DNA of 64,000 nucleotides from JAGRKR01 sp041397725 (GTDB lineage Bacteria > Pseudomonadota > Alphaproteobacteria > Rhizobiales > Hyphomicrobiaceae). The notes under the pieces were generated by a model. It was not told where the DNA came from and did not search any database. It worked only from the letters and a program-made list of their open reading frames with translations. The stretch lies in contig JAWKVZ010000005.1 in NCBI GenBank assembly GCA_041397725.1, positions 1 through 64,000 of the forward strand, read 5' to 3'. Below, piece by piece: positions 35,569 to 44,106 of the stretch (positions are counted from its first letter, which is position 1; each line of letters opens with the position of its first letter). The position numbers were made by a program, and so were the translations under genes.

Positions 35569-35910
35569 CCGTTCCTCCATTGACGGGTCCGAGCCATCGG
35601 CCCGATATCACGCGCGCTTGCGGGACGCCAGGACGGACTCGAGGCCGGGTCTGGCTGGAGCCCAGAAAGCGCACGGCGACCTTCCCGCAGGGATCAGGTC
35701 GCGGTTCTCTGAGCTCGCGATATCGATCGCATGGAGGCGCCAGCTCTCGCCACCGCCGAGGTCCGGGGGGGCGGGCCCGCCTAAATGCAGGACGGGGCGT
35801 CGCCGATCCGAAGAGACGCGCGCTCAACATCGATCAGATGTGGCATCATCGATGTACGGGGCACCGGCTGCGCCCTGCCAGCGGCTTCGTTGAAGGGAGA
35901 GAGACGCACC
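35569..35910. other. Divergent intergenic region
   Basis: 342 bp between the retropepsin-like gene and the VOC gene. GAAGGGAGAGAG at its right edge is the VOC ribosome-binding site. No gene, RNA or clear promoter motif was found; in-frame extensions of the VOC reading frame to 35785 look noncoding. Confidence 0.4.
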
Positions 35911-36321
35911 ATGAATGGCCTTCGCTTCGACCATGTGCATCTGCGCTGTAGCGATCTCGAGGCGACGGCGCGCTTCTTCGAGACGATGTTCGGCGCCGAG
36001 GTCTCGCGCGACACGTATCCGCAAGGCACGCTCTATCCCGGCCAGCCACGCATCATACTGCGCGTCGGCGGCCAGCGGATTCCGCTTGCGCCCAAGCATC
36101 CGACCGCAGCGATGGCCGCACCTCCGCCGTTTCCCTACTATGGCGTCGAGCATATCGGCTTCACGGTGGACGATGTCGATGCGGCCGTCGCCGAGCTCGT
36201 GGCCAAAGGGGCGGAGATCGCCGTCGGGCCGCTGACGCGTCAGACCGGCACCCGTCTCGCCTTCGTGCGCGGACCGGATGGCATCATGGTCGAACTCGTC
36301 GCCCGGGCGAGGGCGAGCTGA
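35911..36321 (+). CDS. VOC-family (glyoxalase/dioxygenase superfamily) protein
   Basis: 136 residues forming one pair of beta-alpha-beta3 units. LRFDHVHLRCSDLEATARFFETMFG opens the domain, with H as the likely first metal ligand; YYGVEHIGFTVDDVDAAVAELVAKG begins the second repeat and GPDGIMVELV contributes the final glutamate. The family includes glyoxalases, epimerases and ring-cleaving dioxygenases and the substrate cannot be assigned. The ATG at 35911 has a strong purine-rich ribosome-binding site. It is convergent with the three-helix membrane protein. Confidence 0.88.
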   Translation: MNGLRFDHVHLRCSDLEATARFFETMFGAEVSRDTYPQGTLYPGQPRIILRVGGQRIPLAPKHPTAAMAAPPPFPYYGVEHIGFTVDDVDAAVAELVAKGAEIAVGPLTRQTGTRLAFVRGPDGIMVELVARARAS

Positions 36322-36325
36322 GCGG

Positions 36326-36667
36326 TCAGGCTCGCGCGAGTTCCGCCGAGCGCGGGCTCAGGGTCGCCAGTCTCCGTTTCATCCCCATCATCCGCCAGAC
36401 GACGACCGGCAGTGCGATGACGAGCAGAACGGACATGGCGACGGCCGGTATCGGCTGGGGGAAAACGCCCAGCAGCGACGACAGGAACCACGAGTAGGAG
36501 AAGACGAGTGCGCCGATCAAGGCGACCGTCACCGACGAGGCGTAGCTTTCCAGCGTCGTGGCGCCATTGGCGGCTTGTCGACGGTAGAGCAGGATCACGA
36601 GATTGATCACGACGAACGTCGCTGCCAGCGCAAGTGCGGCAGCGGCAAGCATGACGTTTGGGGCCAT
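36326..36667 (-). CDS. Hypothetical membrane protein (113 aa, three helices)
   Basis: 113 residues with three hydrophobic helices: LAAAALALAATFVVINLVIL (about 6-25), SVTVALIGALVFSYSWFLSS (about 44-64) and VAMSVLLVIALPVVVWRM (about 71-90). The charged C-terminal tail (GMKRRLATLSPRSAELARA) should be cytoplasmic. The ATG at 36667 was chosen because the longer frame to 37012 has a GC-rich noncoding look. No family was recognised. It may be co-transcribed with the upstream Ntn-hydrolase-like gene, 212 bp away on the same strand. Confidence 0.55.
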   Translation of the reverse strand: MAPNVMLAAAALALAATFVVINLVILLYRRQAANGATTLESYASSVTVALIGALVFSYSWFLSSLLGVFPQPIPAVAMSVLLVIALPVVVWRMMGMKRRLATLSPRSAELARA

Positions 36668-36879
36668 GGCTCGGTGCTCTGGGTGGGCGGGGCGCAAGCT
36701 GCCCCATGCACGACGCGATCGACCTTCGCGCAGGTAGCGGCCACTGGCAGGTGCGCTGCCGCATGGCCTCGCTCGAGGGTGGGGCCGCATCGGCCATGCC
36801 GGCAAGGGGGCTGGCTGCATGGTGGGTATGCGATGCCGGAGCATCTCCGGCGTCATCCGGCGTATGCGCCGCGCGAGGC

Positions 36880-37857
36880 TCAGGCGGTCAGTTCCAGGAT
36901 GCGGGTCGCCGGTCCGGTCGCCTCGAAGCCCTGCGCGACGAGTCGGCCGTCCTTGGCATCGGCGACCATGACGAGGCGGGTCGTCGGATTGAGGATCGGC
37001 GGTTTCAGCCATGAGAAATCAGCGGCGAGCGGAGCATCGATCTCGCTCATCATGCGTGCGCGCTCGGCGCTCGCCTCCCCGCGCGGTCGGCCGTACCAAC
37101 CGGGGCTGTCGAAGTGATTCGCGGCTTGCCGGCGCCCGGCATGGAGCACGGCGTCCTCCTCGAGTCGCTCGATGGTGGCCAGCTCCTGCGGGCGCGTGCC
37201 GGCCAGGGCGTAGATGGCGGGGGCGGCGATGGGCTCGCGCATGAGCATGTCGCGCGCCTCCTCGAAATCCGCCGCGTGCTCGAAGACGCGTCTGAGCAGA
37301 TGCGAGGCGGTGCCGTGGGGCTTGCGCCAGACGCGGCCGCGGTTGACGGCCCAGTCGAGGGCCAGCAGGCCGATCGGATTCGCCATCGGGGCCTGGTTGA
37401 GGGCAGCCGCGAATCGGCCGGGGGCGACGGCCTGCAGCACGCCCGTGTAGCCCGGCCAGGTCAGGGTGATGAACGGGCCGGCCTCGGCCTTGACGCGGGC
37501 GGCGACGATATGGCGGCCGAGTCCCGGTGTGCGCCAGTCGAGCACGCGCGTCAGGCGCGCCGAGGCGCGATCGGGGCCGGGCCGCACCGCGGTCGTGCAG
37601 CCCCACTCGTAGTTGACGGACAGGAAGTAAGCGCCGGGCCGGCCGATATGGCGGGCGATCGCGTCGATTTCCGGCAGGTGCAAGTTGTCCGTGCGCTCGA
37701 GCCAGCGCCGGGACAGCCGGTCGGCGAGCCGAAGCGCGGATGCGGGGTAGCCGGCGGTCGCGCCGTCGAGCAGGGCCGCAACGCGAGGCTTGTCCGCCAG
37801 CAGCGTCTCCAGGGGGAAATCCGGCCCGACGTCCAGGACGGGAATGTCAGAGAACAT
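36880..37857 (-). CDS. Ntn-hydrolase-fold protein (acid ceramidase / C45-like)
   Basis: 325 residues. An N-terminal proregion of about 86 residues precedes YEWGCTTAVR, where C87 with T88-T89 resembles the self-cleavage site of NAAA, acid ceramidase and C45 peptidases. The later RVLDWRTPG (104-112) matches the conserved R-x-L-D-W loop, and N154 (FAAALNQAP) and AANHFDSPGW (near 246) are in the places of the oxyanion asparagine and substrate loop. If so it would autocatalytically mature and then hydrolyse a C-N amide bond. There is no signal peptide, and the ATG at 37857 follows GAGAAC. The substrate is unknown. Confidence 0.7.
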   Translation of the reverse strand: MFSDIPVLDVGPDFPLETLLADKPRVAALLDGATAGYPASALRLADRLSRRWLERTDNLHLPEIDAIARHIGRPGAYFLSVNYEWGCTTAVRPGPDRASARLTRVLDWRTPGLGRHIVAARVKAEAGPFITLTWPGYTGVLQAVAPGRFAAALNQAPMANPIGLLALDWAVNRGRVWRKPHGTASHLLRRVFEHAADFEEARDMLMREPIAAPAIYALAGTRPQELATIERLEEDAVLHAGRRQAANHFDSPGWYGRPRGEASAERARMMSEIDAPLAADFSWLKPPILNPTTRLVMVADAKDGRLVAQGFEATGPATRILELTA

Positions 37858-38303
37858 GGATGCCTTTGCCCTGCGCGCCGGATGCGCCCAATCACTTGGG
37901 GTCAATATCAGCGGAAAGCAAGCCGACGGTGGCCGGGCCGATCCGCAAACAGCGCATGGAGCGACCTGGGCGGCCCACGTCGTGCGTCATGTGTCCGCAC
38001 AACTCGAAGGTGTGGCTTTGCGGCGACGGTCTTGAGCATTACAGGACCGCTGTCCCTCCGTGCTCCGCATCTTAAGACCTCGTAAACGACTTCGGCATTA
38101 TGGGTGGAAGACCGCGCAGATTGGTTGCGATTTGCGGAATGTGACCTGTGCCCCTTGGCGCTGGACGCATTGTCGCTGGTCAGCCGGGCGCGGAAAAGCT
38201 GGGCGGTATCGCCCGCCCAGCGTGAGTTTCAGACGGCCCCCTCGAAGGGGCGCCGTCAGCACTTGGGCAGCTCCGGATAATGCCGGAAGCGATGGGGGTG
38301 GCA
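37858..38303. other. Divergent intergenic region with hairpin and weak CtrA-like site
   Basis: 446 bp between the Ntn-hydrolase-like gene and the EPS-locus start. A hairpin of the form GACGGCCCC...AGGGGCGCCGTC spans about 38232-38257. TTAA-N7-TAAAC at 38072-38087 differs from the CtrA consensus by one base. A possible promoter with TTAAGA at 38072 and CATTAT at 38096 (18-base spacer) overlaps it. No gene was recognised. Confidence 0.4.
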
Positions 38304-38849
38304 ATGAGTGTTCTGCGCGCGAAGCTGGCTCGTCGGGCGACGGCGGCCGCGGTCATGGCGCTGGTCATGGCGCCAGTGGCCGGACACGCTGATCCGCATG
38401 GTTCGCATGGTCCGCGGGGGCAGGGCGGCTGCCAGCAGCCGATCCTCCAGCAGGCGGCGTGCGGACGTCCCCTGGCGGCGACGATCTCCCGCATGCTGTC
38501 GCAGCAGCCGGCACATGCCTGCTGTGTCGTGCAGACACTCGGCAGACTCGCGCGCCAGTCCGGCGGTCTGAAGGATCAGATGAGCTGCATTGCGCAGGAT
38601 GGCGCAATGGGTTTGCGGCGCGCCGAACAGTTTCTCCGTCAGCATGGGCGCCCGAATTCAGCCGATCACATCGTCCAGTGCGTGACGATGCACGGTACAT
38701 CGGAGGTTCAGACCGCCTTCGCCGGCGGCACACCCGAAGGCACGACCGATCCGGGTGGCAGCACCGGGTTCACCGGCAGCGGCTTCGTCGCGCCGATCGG
38801 AATCGGGGGCACGAGCGCCGGCGGCTTCGTAAGCCCCGTAAGGCCTTAA
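38304..38849 (+). CDS. Hypothetical secreted Cys/Gly-rich protein
   Basis: 181 residues. A signal peptide spans 1-29 (MAPVAGHA-D). The mature region has six cysteines: GGCQQPIL, QAACGRPL, HACCVVQTL, MSCIAQDG and VQCVTMHG. A Gly/Thr/Ser-rich C-terminal tail follows (GGTPEGTTDPGGSTGFTGSG and further). The ATG at 38304 was chosen because GGGGGTGGCA precedes it; the frame starts at 38280. The gene is 43 bp before the outer-membrane barrel gene, so it may be the first gene of the polysaccharide locus. I do not recognise a family. The cysteines suggest disulfide bonds in the periplasm or outside the cell. Confidence 0.6.
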   Translation: MSVLRAKLARRATAAAVMALVMAPVAGHADPHGSHGPRGQGGCQQPILQQAACGRPLAATISRMLSQQPAHACCVVQTLGRLARQSGGLKDQMSCIAQDGAMGLRRAEQFLRQHGRPNSADHIVQCVTMHGTSEVQTAFAGGTPEGTTDPGGSTGFTGSGFVAPIGIGGTSAGGFVSPVRP

Positions 38850-38891
38850 TTTCTCGATGAACGCAGGGGCGAGCGAAAGGGAGGCGGCGGC

Positions 38892-40208
38892 GTGACGCGG
38901 GGCAGACGACAGATGCAGCGCTGGGTGATGGCCGCGGGGTTTCTGACCCTTCTCGCCAGTGTGCCGGCGACAGCCGAATCAGTCGTCGGTATTCGCTCGA
39001 CGTCTCACTCGGATTCGGCCGGCTGGATCGATGCCGGCCAGGCAGCGACGCCGGTCCTGACGGGCGTGCTCGATCGCCCGCGTGCCGGCTACGAGCCGCA
39101 TGGCATCCGGCTCGGCACGTTCACGCTCTATACCGGTCTGGCCGGTACGGCCGCCTACGACAGCAACGTCCTGGCGACACGAAAGTCGCGCTCGAACGAT
39201 ATCGTGACGCGCCTGACGCCATCGTTCCTGCTGCGCTCGGGCTGGCGGGAGAACGAGTTCGCCCTGTATGGCGCCCTCGAGCGCGTAGCCTACCGGGAGT
39301 TCGACTCGGACAACCAGGTCAACGGCCATGTCGGCATGCGCGGCACGCTGCATGTGCGAAGCGATCTGCGCCTCAGAGGCTACGCCGACTGGATGCGCAC
39401 GCACGAGGATCGCGGTGCGGCCGAGGCGAGCCTTGCCGGCTCGATCTTCGACAAGCCCTTGCAGCGCGACACGTTTGCGACGGGCCTGGCGGTCGACAAG
39501 CGCTTCAACCGCTTCACGGCTTCCGTCGGCGGCAGCTACCAGCACCTCGATTATGCCGATGGCTCGATCGGCGGCGTGCCGGTGAGCCAGTCCTATCGCA
39601 GTGGCGACATCTACACGACAAAGGCGCGCCTCGCCTACGAGATCAGCCCCAAGGTCAGCATCTTCACCGAGGGCGGCTACGAGTGGCGAACCTTCGACGA
39701 CAGCGCCCTCGATTCCCAAGGCACGCGGCTGCTGCTCGGCTTCTCGACGGAGCTGACGCGCCTGATGCGCGGCGAGGTCTATGCCGGCTATCTCGGCCAG
39801 ACATTCGACACCGTCGGCGTCAGGGACATCTCGACCTATACCTACGGCGGACATCTGCGCTGGTATGCGTCGCCTCTGATGACGGTCTCCTTCGTCGGCG
39901 AGCGCAACATCAAGGAAGCGGCTTACGCAACCACAGGCACCTACATCCAGTCGCAGGCCGGCGTGCGTATCGACTACGAGCTTCGGCGCAATGTCATCCT
40001 GAGCGCTCGCGGCGGACTCGAGTGGGACGACTACCAGCAGGCGTCCCGTCGCGACCTGGTGAAGACGCTCGGTCTTTCCGGCACCTACCTCATCAATCGC
40101 AACGTCCACGTTTCGCTCGACTACCGCTTCACCGATCGCGACTCGAGCATCGATCTCTTCGACTACACGCGTAGCATCATCGCATTGACCACGCGTCTGC
40201 AGTACTGA
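38892..40208 (+). CDS. Outer-membrane beta-barrel protein of an exopolysaccharide locus
   Basis: 438 residues with a signal peptide (to about 28) and alternating beta-strand pattern throughout. Strands such as GLAGTAAYDSNVLATR, FALYGALERVAYREFDSDN and TASVGGSYQHLDYADG are typical of the BBP2-type barrel found with capsular or EPS exporters. The C-terminal residues LTTRLQY end with an aromatic, as outer-membrane barrels do. The GTG at 38892 has GGGAGG in place; ATG 38913 is an alternative. It probably secretes or anchors the polysaccharide made by the genes that follow. The tyrosine autokinase starts 188 bp later. Confidence 0.85.
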   Translation: MTRGRRQMQRWVMAAGFLTLLASVPATAESVVGIRSTSHSDSAGWIDAGQAATPVLTGVLDRPRAGYEPHGIRLGTFTLYTGLAGTAAYDSNVLATRKSRSNDIVTRLTPSFLLRSGWRENEFALYGALERVAYREFDSDNQVNGHVGMRGTLHVRSDLRLRGYADWMRTHEDRGAAEASLAGSIFDKPLQRDTFATGLAVDKRFNRFTASVGGSYQHLDYADGSIGGVPVSQSYRSGDIYTTKARLAYEISPKVSIFTEGGYEWRTFDDSALDSQGTRLLLGFSTELTRLMRGEVYAGYLGQTFDTVGVRDISTYTYGGHLRWYASPLMTVSFVGERNIKEAAYATTGTYIQSQAGVRIDYELRRNVILSARGGLEWDDYQQASRRDLVKTLGLSGTYLINRNVHVSLDYRFTDRDSSIDLFDYTRSIIALTTRLQY

Positions 40209-40395
40209 GCGTGGTCGTCGGCGTAGCGTGTCTCTGCCGGAGTTGCGGCAGACAACAAGATAGAGGCGCGAGGCCAAGTTGCCGGGCGCCCTGGGGGCGT
40301 GCGCACCGAGCCTGAAGGCCGCGGTCCGGACGGAGTTTCCCTGCCAAAGCAGCAGTTGCGTTGGTTCGGTATTCCAGAAGGATTGGCAAGAGCCC

Positions 40396-42621
40396 ATGCA
40401 CGGAAATCTGAAGCCCACTTTCGCCGGCGCGCCGCCCGTGGCGGACGCGGGGGTTGATCTTGCAGCCCAGTACAACGTCTTGCGGCGACGCTGGAAGGTT
40501 ATTGCCGCCAGCATCTCGACAGCCGTCGTCGGGGCGCTCGTGCTGCTCATGATGATGACGCCGCGCTACTCGGCGAGCACCCAGATCCTCCTCGATCCCC
40601 GCAAGCAGGACGTTCTGCAGAGTCAGTCGCCTGTGCAAGGGCTCAGCCTCGACACCGGTCTGGTGGAGAGCGAGGTGACGCTCATCCAGTCCTTCAAGAT
40701 CGCGCACCGCGTCGTCGACAAGCTCAAGCTCGACAAGGATCCGGAGTTCGTCGGCTCGCGCGGCGGGCTGTTGTCCACCATTCGCTCGATGTTCTCGAGC
40801 TCGTCGCGCTCCGGCGGTCCAACGCCCGTCGAAAGCGGGTTGGCTGTGACACCGGCACAGCTCACGGCCATCTCGAGGCTGCGCCAGCGGGTTTCAGCCC
40901 GGCGCGTGGGCGTCACCTATGTCGTCGAGGTCACAGTGACCTCCGAGGATCCGGCCAAGGCGGCTCGCCTCGCGAATGCCATCGCCGAAGCCTATCTCAT
41001 GGAGCAGCTCGAAGCGCGCTACGATACCGCCAAGCGCGCCAGCGATTGGCTCAAGGAGCGCCTCGCCGGTATTCGCGAGCAGCTCCAGGTCGGCGAACGC
41101 GCGGTTGCCGAGTATCGCCGTCGCTTCGGCATCGTCGATACGCGGTCCGGCACCATCGACAAGCAGCAGGTCTCCGAGATCAGCGCGCAGCTCGTCCTGG
41201 CGCGCGCCACAGTGGCGGAGAAGCGGGCCAAGCACGAGCAGGCGCAGCGGATCCTGCGCGCCGGCGGCAACCTCGCGTCGATCGCCGAGGTGCTGCAGTC
41301 CCCGGTCATCGCCAATCTCAGGACACAGGAAGCCGAGGTCGCCCGGCGCGACGCGGATCTGTCTGCGCGCTATGGCGGCAAGCATCCCCAGGTCGTGCAC
41401 GTACGTGCCGAGCTGGCCGACATCCGCCGCGCCATCAGGAGCGAAGTCGAGCGCATCATTTCGAACATCCGCAACCAGTACGAGGTTGCGCAGAAGCGCG
41501 AACAGTCGCTCAAGGAGAGCCTGGATCGCCTGACCGGCGTCGTGACGGAGAACGATACCGTCCGCATCCGTCTGCGTGAGCTGGAGCGGGAGTCGGAGTC
41601 GAACCGCGCGCTCTATCAGAGCTTCCTCGCCCGCTTCAAGGAAACGCGCGAGCGCACCACGCTCGAGACGGCGGAATCACGCGTGATCACGCCAGCCATG
41701 AAGCCTTCTGCGCCATCCTATCCGCGCTACTCCGTCGTTCTCGGCCTCGCCATCGTGCTCGGCGCCGCGGCTGGCGTGGTCGGCGCACTCTTGCTCGAAT
41801 ACCTCGAGAACGGCTTCGTCACGGCCGAGCAGGTCGAAAGCATCCTCAATCTGCCCGTGCTCGCCATTCTGCCGGGCCTCGAGCAGAAGGAGTTCGACCC
41901 CGACGAGAAGGGTGTCGGCATTCCCTCGTTCGTCGCTGCACGGCCGCTCGCGCGCTTCAGCGAGGCGGTCCGCAGCATCCGCGTGGCGGTGTCGCTGTCC
42001 GACGTCGATCAGCCTCCGAAGCTGCTGCTCGTCACGTCGAGCGTGCCGGGTGAGGGCAAGTCGACGGTGGCCAGCTCTCTGGCCATGTCGGCGGCCACCT
42101 CGGGGCAGCGCGTCCTGCTCATCGACGGCGACCTCCGTCATCCCTCGACATCGAAGCAATTCGGTCTCGAGAAGGCACGCGGTCTCGTCGATCTGCTGAG
42201 CTCATCGGCGCGGCCTGAAGAGGTGCTGAAGGCGTTCGGCAACGGACTGCTCGCGGTCTTGCCCGCCGGCGCCGCCACCAAGAACTCGCCGGACCTGCTC
42301 GGCTCGCAGCGCATGTTGCAGATCCTGAAGTCGTCGCGAGAGGCCTATGACCTCGTCATCATCGATTCTCCGCCTGTCACGGCAGTGGTCGACGGCCTCG
42401 TCATCGCCTCGCATGTCGACAAGATCGTCTTCGTCGTGGAGTGGGAAAACACGCCACGCGAGGTGGTGCAGCGCGCCATGAGCGTCCTCGGCGACAGCCG
42501 GGACAGCCTCGCGGGCATCGTGCTGAACAAGGCCGATGTAGAGCAGATGCGCTATCACACCACCTACTATGGCCACTACAACATCTACAACAAGGGCTAC
42601 GCGAAGTACTACCGCGAATAG
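40396..42621 (+). CDS. Polysaccharide biosynthesis tyrosine autokinase (Wzc/ExoP family)
   Basis: 741 residues. The N-terminal part (about 22-480) has two membrane helices (near 36-54 and 440-460) around a periplasmic Wzz-like coiled region. The C-terminal kinase has Walker A PGEGKST at 551-557, the A' motif LIDGDLRH at 575-582 and IIDSPP at 655-660. The last 22 residues hold eight tyrosines, the autophosphorylation cluster of this family. Phosphorylation cycles control chain length and export of polysaccharide with an outer-membrane partner, here probably the preceding barrel. The ATG at 40396 is the first with coding character; an earlier TTG-started frame begins at 40279. A cognate phosphatase is not visible. 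Confidence 0.94.
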   Translation: MHGNLKPTFAGAPPVADAGVDLAAQYNVLRRRWKVIAASISTAVVGALVLLMMMTPRYSASTQILLDPRKQDVLQSQSPVQGLSLDTGLVESEVTLIQSFKIAHRVVDKLKLDKDPEFVGSRGGLLSTIRSMFSSSSRSGGPTPVESGLAVTPAQLTAISRLRQRVSARRVGVTYVVEVTVTSEDPAKAARLANAIAEAYLMEQLEARYDTAKRASDWLKERLAGIREQLQVGERAVAEYRRRFGIVDTRSGTIDKQQVSEISAQLVLARATVAEKRAKHEQAQRILRAGGNLASIAEVLQSPVIANLRTQEAEVARRDADLSARYGGKHPQVVHVRAELADIRRAIRSEVERIISNIRNQYEVAQKREQSLKESLDRLTGVVTENDTVRIRLRELERESESNRALYQSFLARFKETRERTTLETAESRVITPAMKPSAPSYPRYSVVLGLAIVLGAAAGVVGALLLEYLENGFVTAEQVESILNLPVLAILPGLEQKEFDPDEKGVGIPSFVAARPLARFSEAVRSIRVAVSLSDVDQPPKLLLVTSSVPGEGKSTVASSLAMSAATSGQRVLLIDGDLRHPSTSKQFGLEKARGLVDLLSSSARPEEVLKAFGNGLLAVLPAGAATKNSPDLLGSQRMLQILKSSREAYDLVIIDSPPVTAVVDGLVIASHVDKIVFVVEWENTPREVVQRAMSVLGDSRDSLAGIVLNKADVEQMRYHTTYYGHYNIYNKGYAKYYRE

Positions 42622-42682
42622 GAATTGCAATTGTCGAGTCCGGTTATCGAATTTCACCGCACGAAAACAGGGGACGACTGAA

Positions 42683-43591
42683 ATGCTGAGCAAGATCGCG
42701 CAGCGCATGAAGATGATCCATGACGCTCGCTACCGGAATTTCTACTTTCAGCGCATGGTGACGGACATCCCGACACGCGAGCGCAAGGCCGAAGCGCTCG
42801 CGGCGCGGCTGCCCGCTTTCCAGACCGTGCAGGCCCGGGATATCGAGGAGCGCGCGGCGATCCTCGACCAGGACGGCTTCGTCATGATGGAGAACGTCGT
42901 GCCCAGCACCTGGGTCAACGACATGCGCTCCTACTTCAGCGAAACGCCCTGCTCCGACCCCTACAGGCCTCAGCTCGGCTCGTTCCTCGCGCCATCCGGC
43001 GCCCCCAAGGGCACGCATGTCGCCTTCTTCGGAAACGAGGCCGTGACGGCCGCCCCGCATGCCTTCGAGATCGCCAACCACCCGTCCATCCTCGGCGTCG
43101 CGGCGCGATTCCTCGGCTCCAAGCCCACGATCAGCTACATCACGGCCTGGTGGTCGGTGCCGGCCGGCGACGGCACGGCCCAGCACGCGGAGAACTATCA
43201 TCGCGACGTGGATGACTGGCGCTTCGTCAAGTTCTTCATCTACCTCACGGATGTCGACGACACCGCCGGGCCGCATCGGTTCGTGCGCGGCTCGCATCGC
43301 ATCAACCGCCTGACGCCGATCCGCCGCTACACCGACGAGGAGGTTCATGCCGCGTTCGGGGCGGAGAACGAGGTCTCCTTCACCGGCAAGGCGGGCACCT
43401 GCTTCCTCGAGAACACCTACGGCATGCACCGCGGCTATCCGCCGAAGTCGACGCCGCGCCTGATCTTCCAGGTGCTGTTCTCGCAGCGCGAGGTGATCTA
43501 CGGGCCGAAGCGCTCGTTGGTCCGGATCGGAGAGGGGGCGCCGTCCGGCATCGATCCCTACGTCAACCGGGTCTACTGCTCGGCAGCGTAG
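42683..43591 (+). CDS. PhyH-family 2-oxoglutarate/Fe(II) dioxygenase
   Basis: 302 residues of the phytanoyl-CoA dioxygenase fold. The iron ligands H173, D175 (YHRDVDDWR) and H249 (MHRGYPP) and the 2-oxoglutarate arginine R259 (TPRLIFQ) are present. The N-terminal part has AILDQDGFVMMENVV and a long helix region. The ATG at 42683 follows CAGGGGACG. It starts 61 bp after the tyrosine autokinase on the same strand, and its last 19 bp overlap the convergent acyltransferase gene. PhyH members in polysaccharide or secondary-metabolite loci hydroxylate lipid or sugar intermediates. Here it may modify the polysaccharide or its lipid carrier. Confidence 0.85.
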   Translation: MLSKIAQRMKMIHDARYRNFYFQRMVTDIPTRERKAEALAARLPAFQTVQARDIEERAAILDQDGFVMMENVVPSTWVNDMRSYFSETPCSDPYRPQLGSFLAPSGAPKGTHVAFFGNEAVTAAPHAFEIANHPSILGVAARFLGSKPTISYITAWWSVPAGDGTAQHAENYHRDVDDWRFVKFFIYLTDVDDTAGPHRFVRGSHRINRLTPIRRYTDEEVHAAFGAENEVSFTGKAGTCFLENTYGMHRGYPPKSTPRLIFQVLFSQREVIYGPKRSLVRIGEGAPSGIDPYVNRVYCSAA

Positions 43592-44106
43592 GTCCGTCCC
43601 GTGGCGCGTGCCCGCACGCTCGGTGGTTGTCCGACGACCACCGACTCGGCGGGCACGTCCCGTGACACGACCGCACCGGCTCCGATGATGCTGCCACGAC
43701 CGATGCGCACGCCGGCGAGGATCACGGCGCGCGCGCCGATCCAGACGCCGTCCTCGATGTGGATCGGCTTGGCGATATGGCTGTAGGGTGGCGGGCTGCG
43801 GAAATCGAGGCCCGCCGTCTCGATCATGACGCCTTCGGAAATGCGGACATGGTCGCCGAGCACGATGCCGCCCTTGCCGCCGAGCGTGCATTTCGGACCG
43901 ATGACCACGCCCTGGCCGAGCGTGATGCTCTCCGGATACTTCACGGTCACCGACCAGTGGCAGGTCGGCAGCGTACCATTGGCGAAAATCGCCGCGGTGC
44001 GCAGCACGCTCGCTGTGCGCGAGGCAAGATTGGCAAGCTTCATGGCCAGCAGCGTCGGATAGCGGACCGGCGCTGACGTGAGGACGCGGCGCAGGACGGA
44101 TTTCAT
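43573..44106 (-). CDS. Left-handed beta-helix (hexapeptide) acyltransferase
   Basis: 177 residues. The hexapeptide-repeat core (about 60-150) shows the repeating [LIV]-G-x-x-x pattern (LGQGVVIGPKCTLGGKGGIVLGDHVRISEGVMIE) and ends in VWIGARAVILAGVRIGRGSIIGAGAVVS, as in maltose O-acetyltransferase and VatD families. H110 or H116 in the SHIAKPIHI stretch could be the catalytic histidine. It probably acetylates a sugar in the polysaccharide. The start overlaps the stop of the upstream acyltransferase by four bases (ATGA), so the two are translationally coupled. The 3' end overlaps the PhyH gene. Confidence 0.88.
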   Translation of the reverse strand: MKSVLRRVLTSAPVRYPTLLAMKLANLASRTASVLRTAAIFANGTLPTCHWSVTVKYPESITLGQGVVIGPKCTLGGKGGIVLGDHVRISEGVMIETAGLDFRSPPPYSHIAKPIHIEDGVWIGARAVILAGVRIGRGSIIGAGAVVSRDVPAESVVVGQPPSVRARATGRTYAAEQ

